Assembly: GCF_000786105.1 (NCBI RefSeq)
Contig: NZ_JTEV01000011.1
Coordinates: forward strand, 1-64,000
Reading direction: 5' to 3'
Source: Bdellovibrio sp. ArHS
GTDB lineage: Bacteria > Bdellovibrionota > Bdellovibrionia > Bdellovibrionales > Bdellovibrionaceae
DNA: 64,000 nt
Shown here: positions 52,819 through 61,443 of the stretch, in pieces
How the letters are laid out: each line of letters begins with the position of its first letter
How positions within the stretch are numbered: position 1 is the stretch's first letter
Position numbers and translations under genes: made by a program
Notes under the pieces: generated by a model
Seen by the model: only the letters and a program-made list of their open reading frames with translations
What the model was told of the DNA's origin: nothing
The model's database searches: none

Positions 52819-53586
52819 CTATTTACAAGAACAAGACATCGTGACGGCAGAGTCCGCCCCGGTGCAAGTGAACACTTTCCCATCATGCGGAAGTTCAAAA
52901 GAGTACATCTTCCCGTCTCTTTCAACCAGCAGCAAGTCATCCCCATTCTGATAGAAAATTCTTCGTGAGTTGGCTTTACCAATGATACTGCCGTCCGACT
53001 CCAGACTTGCAATCAAAGTGTCAGTGGGGTTGTTAGCTTGTTCAGCGGCTAAAGGAATCTCTTTTTGCGCGCCCCCTGGCCCCATCACTGAATACTTTAA
53101 AGTGCGAGAAGCCTCGCCACCGGGCTGCCCGGAATTTTCGACATAAATCCGACGAACTTCCCCTGCGGGAGTCTTAAGATCCACCGTAAACCATTCGTCA
53201 CTTTGCGCGACAACGTCGCCTAGATCGGCCGAGATGGCGGCATTGAAATTTTCAAAGTTAATCTCAGCTTGGGGATCCAACGCCGAAATCTTCATGTTCA
53301 GGCAAGATGCCATCTCTTGTAAATGGCGCTGATAGGCTGCGAATTTCTTAGGATCTTCCATTTGCGTGGGCAAGAAGCCCGCGGCTGTTCCAGTGGGTAC
53401 GGCTGCATCCATCGGCGGTGGCGGAGCCGCTTTGTTTAAACGAGCCCCTGAATGAGGCGCCGCCGTCCCCATGGTTTCAGGATTCACCGAAGGTTCTTCC
53501 GGCGTATTGGCAGGTTTTAGGTAAAAGAAAATAGCAAGCGCAATAAGGACAGCTACGATAAGGAAGGCAATATTTCTTTTATGCAT
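52819..53586 (-). CDS. Membrane-anchored periplasmic protein of unknown function
   Basis: 255 residues. One N-terminal helix (IAFLIVAVLIALAIFFYL), a Pro/Ala-rich linker (~25-75), then a domain with beta-like pattern (EWFTVDLKTPAGEVRRIYV, DDLLLVERDGKMYSFEL) and a final CTGADSAVTMSCSCK with three cysteines. The ribosome-binding site AAGGA directly abuts the ATG, which is odd; coupling to the previous gene (seven-base gap) may explain it. The family is not recognised. Confidence 0.7.
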   Translation of the reverse strand: MHKRNIAFLIVAVLIALAIFFYLKPANTPEEPSVNPETMGTAAPHSGARLNKAAPPPPMDAAVPTGTAAGFLPTQMEDPKKFAAYQRHLQEMASCLNMKISALDPQAEINFENFNAAISADLGDVVAQSDEWFTVDLKTPAGEVRRIYVENSGQPGGEASRTLKYSVMGPGGAQKEIPLAAEQANNPTDTLIASLESDGSIIGKANSRRIFYQNGDDLLLVERDGKMYSFELPHDGKVFTCTGADSAVTMSCSCK

Positions 53587-53593
53587 TCCTTAA

Positions 53594-54064
53594 CTATCGG
53601 CTGATCTCAACCGCCACGTCAATGGGTTCGAAGTTGATGAGTGACACATCTAGGAATCGCAGACGTATTTGCAGATAGTCAAAATAGCGAGCGACTCTTT
53701 GGCAACCAGGCCCTTGCAGGGTCATATACATCAGATAATGAGGCAACCCCGGGGAGTATTCGAAATGCCAGTCGGAAATGACTTTGCAGTTCTCGCCAAT
53801 TTCCGGCCAGTCCTTCGCCACAAATTCAGCTTTTCTTGCTGATGAAAAAGAGATGTTTTTACCTTCTAAGACCGGGTCCACCTGGTCAATCACCAGCCCG
53901 ACCCGCAGAAGAGCCTCTTCGGTCACAGGGTTCCACATCGAAGAGTATTCGTACTGATTCGGAGCCAATTCGCGAATGCGAAAACTCATTTTACTATCAA
54001 GTGCTTGAGACTGCGCGGACCACAAGCCCACCAAAAGCATCATTAAAAACACAAAATATCTCAT
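53594..54064 (-). CDS. Small exported protein of unknown function
   Basis: 156 residues with signal peptide (LLVGLWSAQSQA-LD); AGGGGGA seven bases before the ATG. The mature part is beta-rich (KMSFRIRELAPNQYEYSSM, YLMYMTLQGPGCQRVARYFDYL) with two cysteines (ENCKVI, PGCQRV). It is the first gene of a two-gene unit with 52819. No family is recognised. Confidence 0.68.
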   Translation of the reverse strand: MRYFVFLMMLLVGLWSAQSQALDSKMSFRIRELAPNQYEYSSMWNPVTEEALLRVGLVIDQVDPVLEGKNISFSSARKAEFVAKDWPEIGENCKVISDWHFEYSPGLPHYLMYMTLQGPGCQRVARYFDYLQIRLRFLDVSLINFEPIDVAVEISR

Positions 54065-54130
54065 GGCATTCCCCCTGCATGGATCTTCGTGAAGACATGT
54101 TAGTATTATTCAACATACCTCTTGGAATGC

Positions 54131-54160
54131 AAGAAAGGGATCTCCAAAGATCCCTTTCTT
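54131..54160. terminator. Terminator of the 2OG oxygenase gene
   Basis: AAGAAAGGGATCT pairs perfectly with AGATCCCTTTCTT, with a four-base loop. It lies between the oxygenase stop (54194) and the next minus-strand gene start (54064). Confidence 0.85.
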
Positions 54161-54193
54161 GAAGTGATTTCAGTTTCAGTGACAAGAAGTGTC

Positions 54194-55177
54194 TTATTTA
54201 ATAAGACCGATCTCACGCAAACGCTGCATCAAGAAGTCATGCCCAGTGATATCAGGATACTTGGCACCTGTCCCTTTACAAGATGGCAAGCAGCTCAACA
54301 AAGCCTCTGGATGTGGATGCATAAAGAATGGCATCGAGTAACGACTCTGATTCGTTCCATCTTGAGGATTGATCACCCGGTGAGTTGTCGAGGGAAGAAC
54401 ATCGTTGGTCAAGCGCGCCAGCATGTCGCCGACGTCGACAATCAGCGTATCCGGCTCAGATACAATGTCCAGCCATTCGCCATCGCGATCTTTTAATTGC
54501 AGACCAGAAGCCGTCGCCGCCGGAAGGATTGTGATGAAATTGATATCTTCGTGGGCAGCCGCTCTGACACAACGAGGGTCCACACCTTCTGGGATTGGTG
54601 GGTAGTGAAGAAGACGCAGGATCGAGTTTCCGTCCTTGGTCATTTTCGCAAAGAAGTCTTTTTCAACCTCCAAAGGCATCGTCAAAGCTTCCAACATGAC
54701 ATTCCCCGCCTCTTCAAGCGCACTGTACAAGGCCGTAAAGTGAGATTTGAATTCAGGGATTTCAGTGGGCCACACGTTCTCAGGATAAACATTTTTTAAA
54801 GGATTTCCGTCTTCAAGCACACGACCGACATGCCAAAACTCTTTAAGATCCATAACCGGGGAATCTTTAGCGTGCTCTTGTCCAAAGGGCGTATAACCGC
54901 GCTGAAAACCCGCGTTTGGAGAAATATAAGATTTTTTAACTTCCGTAGGCAAAGCGTAGAATCTTTTAAGAATATCGTAAGCTTTGTGAAGATCGTCCGC
55001 CTTCACATTGTGATCTTTAAGAATGATAAAACCGTATTCTTTAAGACCTGTGAATAAACTATCGATAAACTTCGCGCGGTCTGCATCGGTGCCTTTAGTA
55101 TAACTTGCCAGGCTCAATGTCGGAACTTTACGAAGAGTGCTTTGTTCAGAATGAGAAGCCGTTTCCATTGTTCTCAC
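54194..55177 (-). CDS. 2-oxoglutarate/Fe(II) oxygenase, isopenicillin-N-synthase type
   Basis: 327 residues. GTG 55177 is taken as start because GGAGG lies at the right distance; an ATG at 55168 is nine bases further. The N-terminal DIOX_N region (PTLSLASYTKG, LKEYGFIILKDH) is followed by the 2OG-Fe(II) domain with the iron ligands His-x-Asp in AAHEDINFITILP and the second His in PSTTHRVINP, then Arg-x-Ser in QSRYSMPFF for 2-oxoglutarate. It oxidises a small substrate at the cost of 2-oxoglutarate; the substrate is unknown. The gene has a private terminator and no cluster partners. Confidence 0.93.
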   Translation of the reverse strand: MRTMETASHSEQSTLRKVPTLSLASYTKGTDADRAKFIDSLFTGLKEYGFIILKDHNVKADDLHKAYDILKRFYALPTEVKKSYISPNAGFQRGYTPFGQEHAKDSPVMDLKEFWHVGRVLEDGNPLKNVYPENVWPTEIPEFKSHFTALYSALEEAGNVMLEALTMPLEVEKDFFAKMTKDGNSILRLLHYPPIPEGVDPRCVRAAAHEDINFITILPAATASGLQLKDRDGEWLDIVSEPDTLIVDVGDMLARLTNDVLPSTTHRVINPQDGTNQSRYSMPFFMHPHPEALLSCLPSCKGTGAKYPDITGHDFLMQRLREIGLIK

Positions 55178-55242
55178 GATATTCCTCCCTTGTTAGGTTC
55201 ACAGCGAATCTAGCAAGGTGCGCAAATAAAAGGCAACTGCAA

Positions 55243-55950
55243 CTAATTATGCGTAAAAAGAATATCTAATACGCGCACCAGAGTGGGCGTCTCGAACTTA
55301 AAGTGAATGTCTCCGTCGAACAATCGAACAGCGTGTTCACTGCGATAGGGCGATTCTTTTTCTTCGTACCCCCGATAAATCACAGGACGCGGGTCCAACT
55401 GCAAAGTCCCCACGACGATTTCACGAAGAGCTTTGTCGGGATTGCGCTCTTCCCAGGAGCACAGGACATTTTCCGCGTGCTCAGTAAATTCTACACGGAT
55501 TTTTTCTTTAGCCACTTCTGCAGGCCATCCCGTGCGGGCGTCGGGGATAGATTCTATCTCGGGTAAATAAGGCTTAATATCCAGAATGGGAGTACCGTCG
55601 ACAAGATCCGCGCCGGAAACAACGATCCCGTCTTTTTCCACGGCAATCAGTTCCACCAAAGACAGGCCGATGGGGTTGGGCCGATGGGGGCTGCGCGTGG
55701 CAAAAAGGCCCATGGTTTTTCCTCCCAAGCGCGGAGGATGAACTTTCGCGTGATAACGAGCTGTTTTATTTTGATGGAAAATCCACACCAGCCAAACGTG
55801 ACTGAAACCTTCAAGGCCCTGCAAAGACTCCTCGGGCTGAAGATCTGGTCGTATTTTCAGGCGCGCCCACGCCTTCTTCACCAACCCCGGTTGTCGAGGC
55901 GTGCCGAATTTATCTTTAAAGCAGGATTCTAAATAGCCAATAGGTTCCAT
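55243..55950 (-). CDS. trmO: tRNA (t6A37) N6-methyltransferase, TrmO/TsaA family
   Basis: 235 residues. MEPIGYLESCFKDKFGTPRQ is the typical N-terminus; HPPRLGGKTMGLFATRSPHRPNPIGLSL contains the SAM-binding signature (split here: HPPRLGG, GLFATRSPHRPN, PIGLSL). GTPILDIKPYLPEIES is also diagnostic. It methylates threonylcarbamoyl-adenosine 37 in tRNA-Thr. It is convergent with nothing and separated by ~65 bases from the oxygenase. Confidence 0.95.
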   Translation of the reverse strand: MEPIGYLESCFKDKFGTPRQPGLVKKAWARLKIRPDLQPEESLQGLEGFSHVWLVWIFHQNKTARYHAKVHPPRLGGKTMGLFATRSPHRPNPIGLSLVELIAVEKDGIVVSGADLVDGTPILDIKPYLPEIESIPDARTGWPAEVAKEKIRVEFTEHAENVLCSWEERNPDKALREIVVGTLQLDPRPVIYRGYEEKESPYRSEHAVRLFDGDIHFKFETPTLVRVLDILFTHN

Positions 55951-56024
55951 CTCAGATAAGGCCGTACCTTTTTAAATTGCCTTGCGTCAAGAACTTTCAC
56001 AAGCAAGGGGCCTCTCAGAAAAAC

Positions 56025-56056
56025 AAAAAGCCCATATCCACGGGACAGGGCTTTTT
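56025..56056 (-). terminator. Terminator of the Crp/Fnr gene
   Basis: AAAAAGCCC pairs with GGGCTTTTT; the 14-base interior can form a second small stem (TCC/GGA). It lies 27 bases beyond the stop at 56084. Confidence 0.85.
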
Positions 56057-56083
56057 GCTTCAATGTGTTTTTAAAAGAACGGA

Positions 56084-56800
56084 TTAGAAATTTCCAGATC
56101 TTCGCATCAAGCCCTCTTTGTTCTTGATGATGATCTCTTTCCCATTCAAGTCGATAAGACCTTCATTTTTAAACTCAGTTAAATGACGAGACAAAGATTC
56201 ATTGATGGTGCTCGCCAACTGAGCGAACTCGTTGCGAGTCAATTTAAGATTCAGCGAAATGCCATTGGGAGTCTGTACTCCAAATTTGTCAGAAAGCAGC
56301 ACAAGCTGATAAGCAATGCGCTCTTGCACGGACGCCAAGTAGTGCAATTGGCTGGTGGTTTCAAAAGATTCAAGGTCATTCACCGCTTGATTTAAAAGAA
56401 GTTTGATCAAGGGGCTCGCCTGAGCCATCGCCACCTGAATAAGTTCGCGTGGATACAACCACAATACGGTCGACTTCACAGCCTTGGCATGGGATTGAAC
56501 AGGAGCGCCTTTCACCAATGCTTTGTAGCCAAAATATTCGCCTGGCGATACGAGCTTTGTTACGTACTCGTTCGTTGTTGTGCGTCCGCGCGCGTGACTG
56601 CGGTTAACGACAACTTTGACACATCCAGATTGCACATAATACAGACCCTTCGCTGGTTCCCCTTCTTTGTAAATCATTTCTTCTTCTTTCAAGTGAATGA
56701 CTTCGTAGGGAACGCTTGAAGTATTCGGAATGTTTAAGTTTTGATTGCCCATAAAACCAAGGGAGTTTACTCCGCCGTTGAGTATTGTCTGAGATTCCAT
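56084..56800 (-). CDS. Crp/Fnr-family transcription regulator
   Basis: 238 residues; strong GGAGGAA before the ATG. A cyclic-nucleotide-binding-like domain (~35-150: MIYKEGEPAKGLYYVQSG, VSPGEYFGYKALV) is joined by a dimer helix to a winged helix (~170-235: LTRNEFAQLASTINESLSRHL). There is no cysteine cluster, so it is not an Fnr iron-sulfur sensor. The Arg-Ser pair that binds the cAMP phosphate is not clear, so the ligand is unknown. An inverted repeat in its leader (56838-56856) could be its own operator. Confidence 0.92.
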   Translation of the reverse strand: MESQTILNGGVNSLGFMGNQNLNIPNTSSVPYEVIHLKEEEMIYKEGEPAKGLYYVQSGCVKVVVNRSHARGRTTTNEYVTKLVSPGEYFGYKALVKGAPVQSHAKAVKSTVLWLYPRELIQVAMAQASPLIKLLLNQAVNDLESFETTSQLHYLASVQERIAYQLVLLSDKFGVQTPNGISLNLKLTRNEFAQLASTINESLSRHLTEFKNEGLIDLNGKEIIIKNKEGLMRRSGNF

Positions 56801-56837
56801 ACTCTATTTCCTCCGCACTTTCTTCTTTGGGTTAAAT

Positions 56838-56856
56838 GTTTAGGTCGATCCTAAAC
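56838..56856. promoter_or_regulatory. Inverted repeat in the Crp/Fnr gene leader
   Basis: GTTTAGG-TCGAT-CCTAAAC (seven-base arms, five-base spacer) lies 38 bases upstream of the ATG. It is not a Crp (TGTGA-N6-TCACA) or Fnr (TTGAT-N4-ATCAA) consensus. It could bind this or another regulator, or form a leader hairpin. Confidence 0.45.
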
Positions 56857-57060
56857 TGGCTTTAAACAAGAGCCTAATTGAAATTTCGACATAACTTACT
56901 TGTAACGGGCTCGTGTTAAGACGCTGACATGCTTTTGACTTGACTCATATGGCCGCCTCTCCTAACTTCTGCCTCACATAAATTTTAAGATTTTTTTGTG
57001 ATATCAATCGCTTAATTGCTGCCAAAACGCAGCCAAGTTAGCTGATTCTGTGGGGCTTAG

Positions 57061-58044
57061 ATGATGTTAAAAACGTTCCTTACCACCCTGTTAATCTTGT
57101 CTTTTAACATAGTTTCACACGCTAAAACGCTGAAAGTCGGTTTGGTCTTAGATAAGGGTGGTAAAGACGATAAATCCTTCAACTCCGCAGCCTATCTTGG
57201 CGCTACCAAAGCTGAAAAAGATCTGAAAATCGAACTGAAATATGTCGAAGCCACAGATACGAATGCCGTGGAAAATCTTCTACGCTCTTTTGCGCGAAAA
57301 AACTTTGATCTAGTCATTGGAATTGGCTTCGGACAAAAAGAGCCCGTAAAAAAAGTGGCTCCGCAATTTCCTCAAGTTAAATTTGCCGTGGTTGATTCCG
57401 AGGTCAGCCTTCCGAATGTACGTTCGTTGCTGTTTGAAGAACACGAAGGATCTTTCCTCGTCGGCGCTTTGGCGGCAATGGCTTCAAAAAATAATTCTGT
57501 CGGATACGTTGGCGGAATGGACATTCCACTCATCCGGCGTTTTGCCATGGGCTACGCGGCGGGTGCAAAGTACGTAAACCCCAAAATCAAAGTCACAGAA
57601 AATTATATCGGCGTAACCGGTGAAGCCTGGAATAATCCTGCCAAAGCTAAGGAGCTCGCTCTTTCACAATTCGCCGCGGGTACGGATGTGATTTTCGTTG
57701 CCGCAGGAGCCTCGAACACCGGCGTTTTTGATGCCGCTGAAGAAAAGAAGAAATGGGCGATCGGAGTTGATTCCAATCAGAACTGGATTAAACCGGGAGT
57801 GATCCTGACCAGTATGATGAAAGCGGTCGATGTGGCCGTCTACGACACCATCAAAGAAACCAGCGAAGGAAAGTTCGCACCGGGTATCATCCGCTACGGT
57901 CTTAAAAATAAGGGCGTCGACTACACTCTGGATCAGTACAACGAAAAACTGATCACTCCGGAAATGAAAAACAAAGTCGAAGAAATCAAAAAGAAAATAA
58001 TCGCTGGTCAGATCACTGTTCCTGACTTTTACAAAAAGAAATAG
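57061..58044 (+). CDS. BMP-family nucleoside-binding protein of an ABC transporter
   Basis: 327 residues with signal peptide (IVSHA-KT); no lipobox. BMP/PnrA fold: VGLVLDKGGKDDKSFN at the start, AVVDSEVSLPNV, then EGSFLVGALAAM, VGYVGGMDIPLIRRF and a late VDSNQNWI. Family members bind purine nucleosides. The next four genes complete a transporter and a nuclease with overlaps or short gaps. GGGG precedes the ATG at 57061; an ATG three bases later is also possible. Confidence 0.93.
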   Translation: MMLKTFLTTLLILSFNIVSHAKTLKVGLVLDKGGKDDKSFNSAAYLGATKAEKDLKIELKYVEATDTNAVENLLRSFARKNFDLVIGIGFGQKEPVKKVAPQFPQVKFAVVDSEVSLPNVRSLLFEEHEGSFLVGALAAMASKNNSVGYVGGMDIPLIRRFAMGYAAGAKYVNPKIKVTENYIGVTGEAWNNPAKAKELALSQFAAGTDVIFVAAGASNTGVFDAAEEKKKWAIGVDSNQNWIKPGVILTSMMKAVDVAVYDTIKETSEGKFAPGIIRYGLKNKGVDYTLDQYNEKLITPEMKNKVEEIKKKIIAGQITVPDFYKKK

Positions 58045-58046
58045 TG

Positions 58047-59516
58047 ATGGCCGTTCCAGCGCTCGAGTTCAAAAAGGTTTCAAAATTCTTTGGTGAAGTC
58101 CGCGCCAATACGGATGTTTCTTTCTTTGTCGAACGAGGCGCTATTCACGCTATTGTCGGCGAAAATGGCGCCGGCAAATCCACGGCCATGAAAATTCTTT
58201 TTGGCATGTATCGCCCGGATGAGGGCGAAGTATTTGTGCAGGGACAAAAGGTCCACTTCCAATCGCCTATTGACGCCATGGCCGCTAAAATCGGAATGGT
58301 TCATCAGCACTTCATGCTCGCGGAACCGCTAACAGCCTTAGACAACATTCTTCTGCATCAAAAGGGCTCGGCATTTTCCCTTCTACCGCGTGCGGAACAA
58401 AAAAAACGTTTGGAAGAAATCGCCCGGCGCTATGGATTTGAAATAGATCTTCAGGCCAAGGTCGAAGATCTTTCCGTTGGCGAACAACAGCGGTTGGAAA
58501 TTTTGAAAATCCTTTCTCAAGATTCTGAAATTTTAATTCTGGATGAGCCTACTGCCGTTTTGACTCCACAAGAAGTGCAGGATCTTTTTAAAAATCTGCG
58601 CCGTTTGCGTGAAGAGGGTAAAACGATTTTAATCATCACGCACAAACTTAAGGAAGTGATGGCCCTAACGGATTCGGTGACTGTTTTCAGAGCCGGCCAC
58701 GTCATCGGCCACAAGTGGACTCGCGAAACAAATGCGGACGAACTCGCGGAAATGATGGTCGGTCGTCATCTGCAAAAACCTCAAGAACGCGCCTCTTCCA
58801 TCGATTCTGCAAAAACAGTTTTACGCTTTGAATCGGTTTCAGGGCGATTGGGAACTCACACCATCGAAGACATCCAGCTTTCCGTTCATGCCCGCGAAAT
58901 CGTCGGGATCGCCGGTGTTGAAGGCAATGGACAGGATGTTCTGATACGCGCTTTATTGGACGCTCCGGCTTTGGATTCATTTCAAGGCAAAGTCAGCAAA
59001 CTGGGCTCGGTGGGAGCTTTTCCGGAAGATCGTTTGCGCTTCGGCGTTCTGCCGTCACGACCAGTTTACGAGAACTTTATTTTAGGTCAGCAAAGGTCCG
59101 CTCCGTTTGCCAAAGGTCTTTTTTTAAAAACGAAAGACATTTTAAAAAAAACCAAAGACATCATGAACAAGTACGACATTCGCCCGCACGATCCTTATCT
59201 GCCCTTTGAGAAAATGTCCGGGGGCAACCAACAGAAGCTGGTCGTCGCGCGAGCCCTTTCGCAACATCCGCAGATCATCGTCGCAGCTCAGCCGACTCGT
59301 GGCGTGGATATTGGTGCCATTGAATTCATTCACAATGAACTTCGCAAATCACGGGATGAAGGTGCTGGCGTGCTGCTGATCTCTTCAGAGTTGGACGAGT
59401 TGATGGCTCTTTCAGATCGCATTCTGGTTCTTTATAAAGGCCGTTTCGTAAAAGAATTCACTCGGGCCCAGTTTGATGAAATAGCCCTGGGCAAGGCGAT
59501 GGGATGTGGCGCATGA
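58047..59516 (+). CDS. ABC transporter ATPase with two nucleotide-binding domains
   Basis: 489 residues. Domain 1 has Walker A GENGAGKST (~36-44), signature LSVGEQQRLEI and Walker B ILILDEPTAVL. Domain 2 (~255-490) has a degraded Walker A (GVEGNGQD, without the Lys-Thr/Ser) but an intact signature MSGGNQQKLVVARAL. This is the usual state of the sugar/nucleoside (RbsA/NupA) class, where one site is inactive. Start ATG 58047; the frame overlaps the binding-protein stop by one base if a GTG at 58044 is used. It energises the two permeases that follow. Confidence 0.96.
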   Translation: MAVPALEFKKVSKFFGEVRANTDVSFFVERGAIHAIVGENGAGKSTAMKILFGMYRPDEGEVFVQGQKVHFQSPIDAMAAKIGMVHQHFMLAEPLTALDNILLHQKGSAFSLLPRAEQKKRLEEIARRYGFEIDLQAKVEDLSVGEQQRLEILKILSQDSEILILDEPTAVLTPQEVQDLFKNLRRLREEGKTILIITHKLKEVMALTDSVTVFRAGHVIGHKWTRETNADELAEMMVGRHLQKPQERASSIDSAKTVLRFESVSGRLGTHTIEDIQLSVHAREIVGIAGVEGNGQDVLIRALLDAPALDSFQGKVSKLGSVGAFPEDRLRFGVLPSRPVYENFILGQQRSAPFAKGLFLKTKDILKKTKDIMNKYDIRPHDPYLPFEKMSGGNQQKLVVARALSQHPQIIVAAQPTRGVDIGAIEFIHNELRKSRDEGAGVLLISSELDELMALSDRILVLYKGRFVKEFTRAQFDEIALGKAMGCGA

Positions 59517-60544
59517 AACGTCTGATCGGTTTTGCCATTGGTCTTATTGCCGCCTTACTTTTGACTTTCTTCGCTGGGGAAAATCCTTGGAACATTTTTA
59601 TGATCCTTCTGCGGAGTGCTTTTGGCTCTATGTATGATCTGGGACTCACTTTGTCCTATACAACACCTCTGATTTTTTGCGGTCTTTCTGTCGCTATCTG
59701 CTTCCATGCCGGACTGTTTAATATCGGCGCCGAGGGCCAACTAACCATGGCAGCGGTCACGGCGGCTGCAGTGGGAATACTGCTGCCGCAAGTTCCTTTT
59801 CCGATAGCGCCTGTTCTGGCTTTCACGGCCGCGCTTCTTGCGGGGGGACTGTGGGGCTGGGTCGCAGGCTGGCTGCGCGCCGTGCGTGGCAGCCACGAAG
59901 TCATCATCACGATTATGCTCAACTTTATTGCGGCGGGACTGGCAAGTTGGTTCACTCTTAAGGTGATTCCGAATCCTAATTCGCAGAGTCCCGAAACGGC
60001 GATGGTTTCTGCGAACTATATGTTCAAAGATTTTGATTTGATTGCCCGTCTATTCCCCGATACTCCAGCCAATGCCTCCTTAGGTTTTGCTATTGTGTTT
60101 GCCGTTTTGATGTGGATATTTCTCTGGAAAACCACGTGGGGCTTTGATTTGCGCGCGGTCGGCGCGAATGCGGAAGCGGCTCACCGCGCAGGAATTTCTG
60201 AAAAGAAAGTGCGGATTTGGGCTATGGCTTTAGGTGGTGGCCTGGCTGGCTGTGTGGCTTTGTCAGAAGTCTTAGGCAGTGCCGGCCAATATCGCATTGG
60301 TTTTTCACCGGACTATGGCTTCATCGGCATCGCAGTAGCGCTGTTGGCAAACAACAATCCTTTGGGAATTATTGCGGCGGCATTTTTAATGGGGGCTCTT
60401 CACAAAGGAGCTTCTGATCTGGATTTGGAAACGTCGACCATCACGCGTGATTTTTCTCGCATCATTCAGGCTTTCATCATTCTCGGTGTCGCTGCGCAAG
60501 CTTATTGGGAATGGTTGAAAAAGAACCGCAAGAGGAAGTCGTAA
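59513..60544 (+). CDS. Nucleoside ABC transporter permease 1
   Basis: 343 residues, about 9-10 membrane helices. The start is an ATGA overlap with the ATPase stop. The BPD_transp_2 family core is shown by CFHAGLFNIGAEGQLTMAAV, then GSHEVIITIMLNFIAAGLAS and RAVGANAEAAHRAGIS (the coupling helix to the ATPase). It pairs with the next permease in the membrane. Confidence 0.95.
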   Translation: MKRLIGFAIGLIAALLLTFFAGENPWNIFMILLRSAFGSMYDLGLTLSYTTPLIFCGLSVAICFHAGLFNIGAEGQLTMAAVTAAAVGILLPQVPFPIAPVLAFTAALLAGGLWGWVAGWLRAVRGSHEVIITIMLNFIAAGLASWFTLKVIPNPNSQSPETAMVSANYMFKDFDLIARLFPDTPANASLGFAIVFAVLMWIFLWKTTWGFDLRAVGANAEAAHRAGISEKKVRIWAMALGGGLAGCVALSEVLGSAGQYRIGFSPDYGFIGIAVALLANNNPLGIIAAAFLMGALHKGASDLDLETSTITRDFSRIIQAFIILGVAAQAYWEWLKKNRKRKS

Positions 60545-61422
60545 TGGAAACAGCCTCTGTCATCCTCGCATTGATATTTGCGACACTCCGACTAGCCACG
60601 CCGTTGATCTTTGCGACCACCGGAGGCCTGATGAGCGAACGCTCGGGCATCGTGAACATTGCCTTGGAAGGCTTTATGCTTTTCGGAGCTTTCGCAGGTG
60701 CTGTTGTCGGTCAATACTTCGCTTCGGCCTGGATGGGCTGGGGGGCCGCTTTGCTGGCGGGACTTCTGATTGGCGCGCTTTACGCTTTATTTGTGATCGA
60801 ACTTAAAGCAGATCAAATCGTTACGGGTATGGCGTTCAACTTGCTAGCCATGGGGGTCATCCCTTTTCTAACTAAAATTCTTTATAACTCTACGGGCACC
60901 ACGCCGGCTCTGCTTGTCGAAGATCGCTTCACCTTTGAACCTCTGCTTATGGGTTTCCTATTGGTGGCGCTGGTCGCCTTCTGGCTTTATAAATCCCGGT
61001 CGGGCCTTTGGCTGTTGTTCGCGGGTGAGCATCCTGAAGCCTTGCTGGCAAGCGGAGTCAGCGTCCGCAAAGTGCGCTGGAGTGCAGTCTGCGCCAGTGG
61101 TGTTTTTGCGGCTTGGGGCGGAGCCAGTCTTTCGCTGTTTCTTTCTTCGGCATACTCTCCGATGATGACAAGCGGTCGCGGATATATGGCGCTCGCCGCT
61201 TTGATCTTCGGTAAATGGCGGCCTTTTCCTGCACTGGGCGCCTGTTTGCTTTTTGCCTTTGCCGATGCCGTGCAGATCCGTCTGCAAGGGGTGCGTTTCG
61301 GTGACACCGAAATTCCTGTGCAGTTTGTTCAAATTCTTCCCTATCTTGTGACTATCATTGCCTTGGCAGGCTTCATTGGAAAAAGCCGCGCGCCAAAGGC
61401 GTTGGGTCGCGAAGGGTTCTAG
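60544..61422 (+). CDS. Nucleoside ABC transporter permease 2
   Basis: 292 residues, about 8 helices. TAATG overlap with the first permease and AGAGGAAG upstream. BPD_transp_2 core: LMSERSGIVNIALEGFMLFG, DQIVTGMAFNLLAMGV and the coupling helix region AGEHPEALLASGVSVRKV. It completes the heterodimeric channel. Confidence 0.95.
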   Translation: METASVILALIFATLRLATPLIFATTGGLMSERSGIVNIALEGFMLFGAFAGAVVGQYFASAWMGWGAALLAGLLIGALYALFVIELKADQIVTGMAFNLLAMGVIPFLTKILYNSTGTTPALLVEDRFTFEPLLMGFLLVALVAFWLYKSRSGLWLLFAGEHPEALLASGVSVRKVRWSAVCASGVFAAWGGASLSLFLSSAYSPMMTSGRGYMALAALIFGKWRPFPALGACLLFAFADAVQIRLQGVRFGDTEIPVQFVQILPYLVTIIALAGFIGKSRAPKALGREGF

Positions 61423-61443
61423 ATTTTTAAAAGCGAGGTTTCA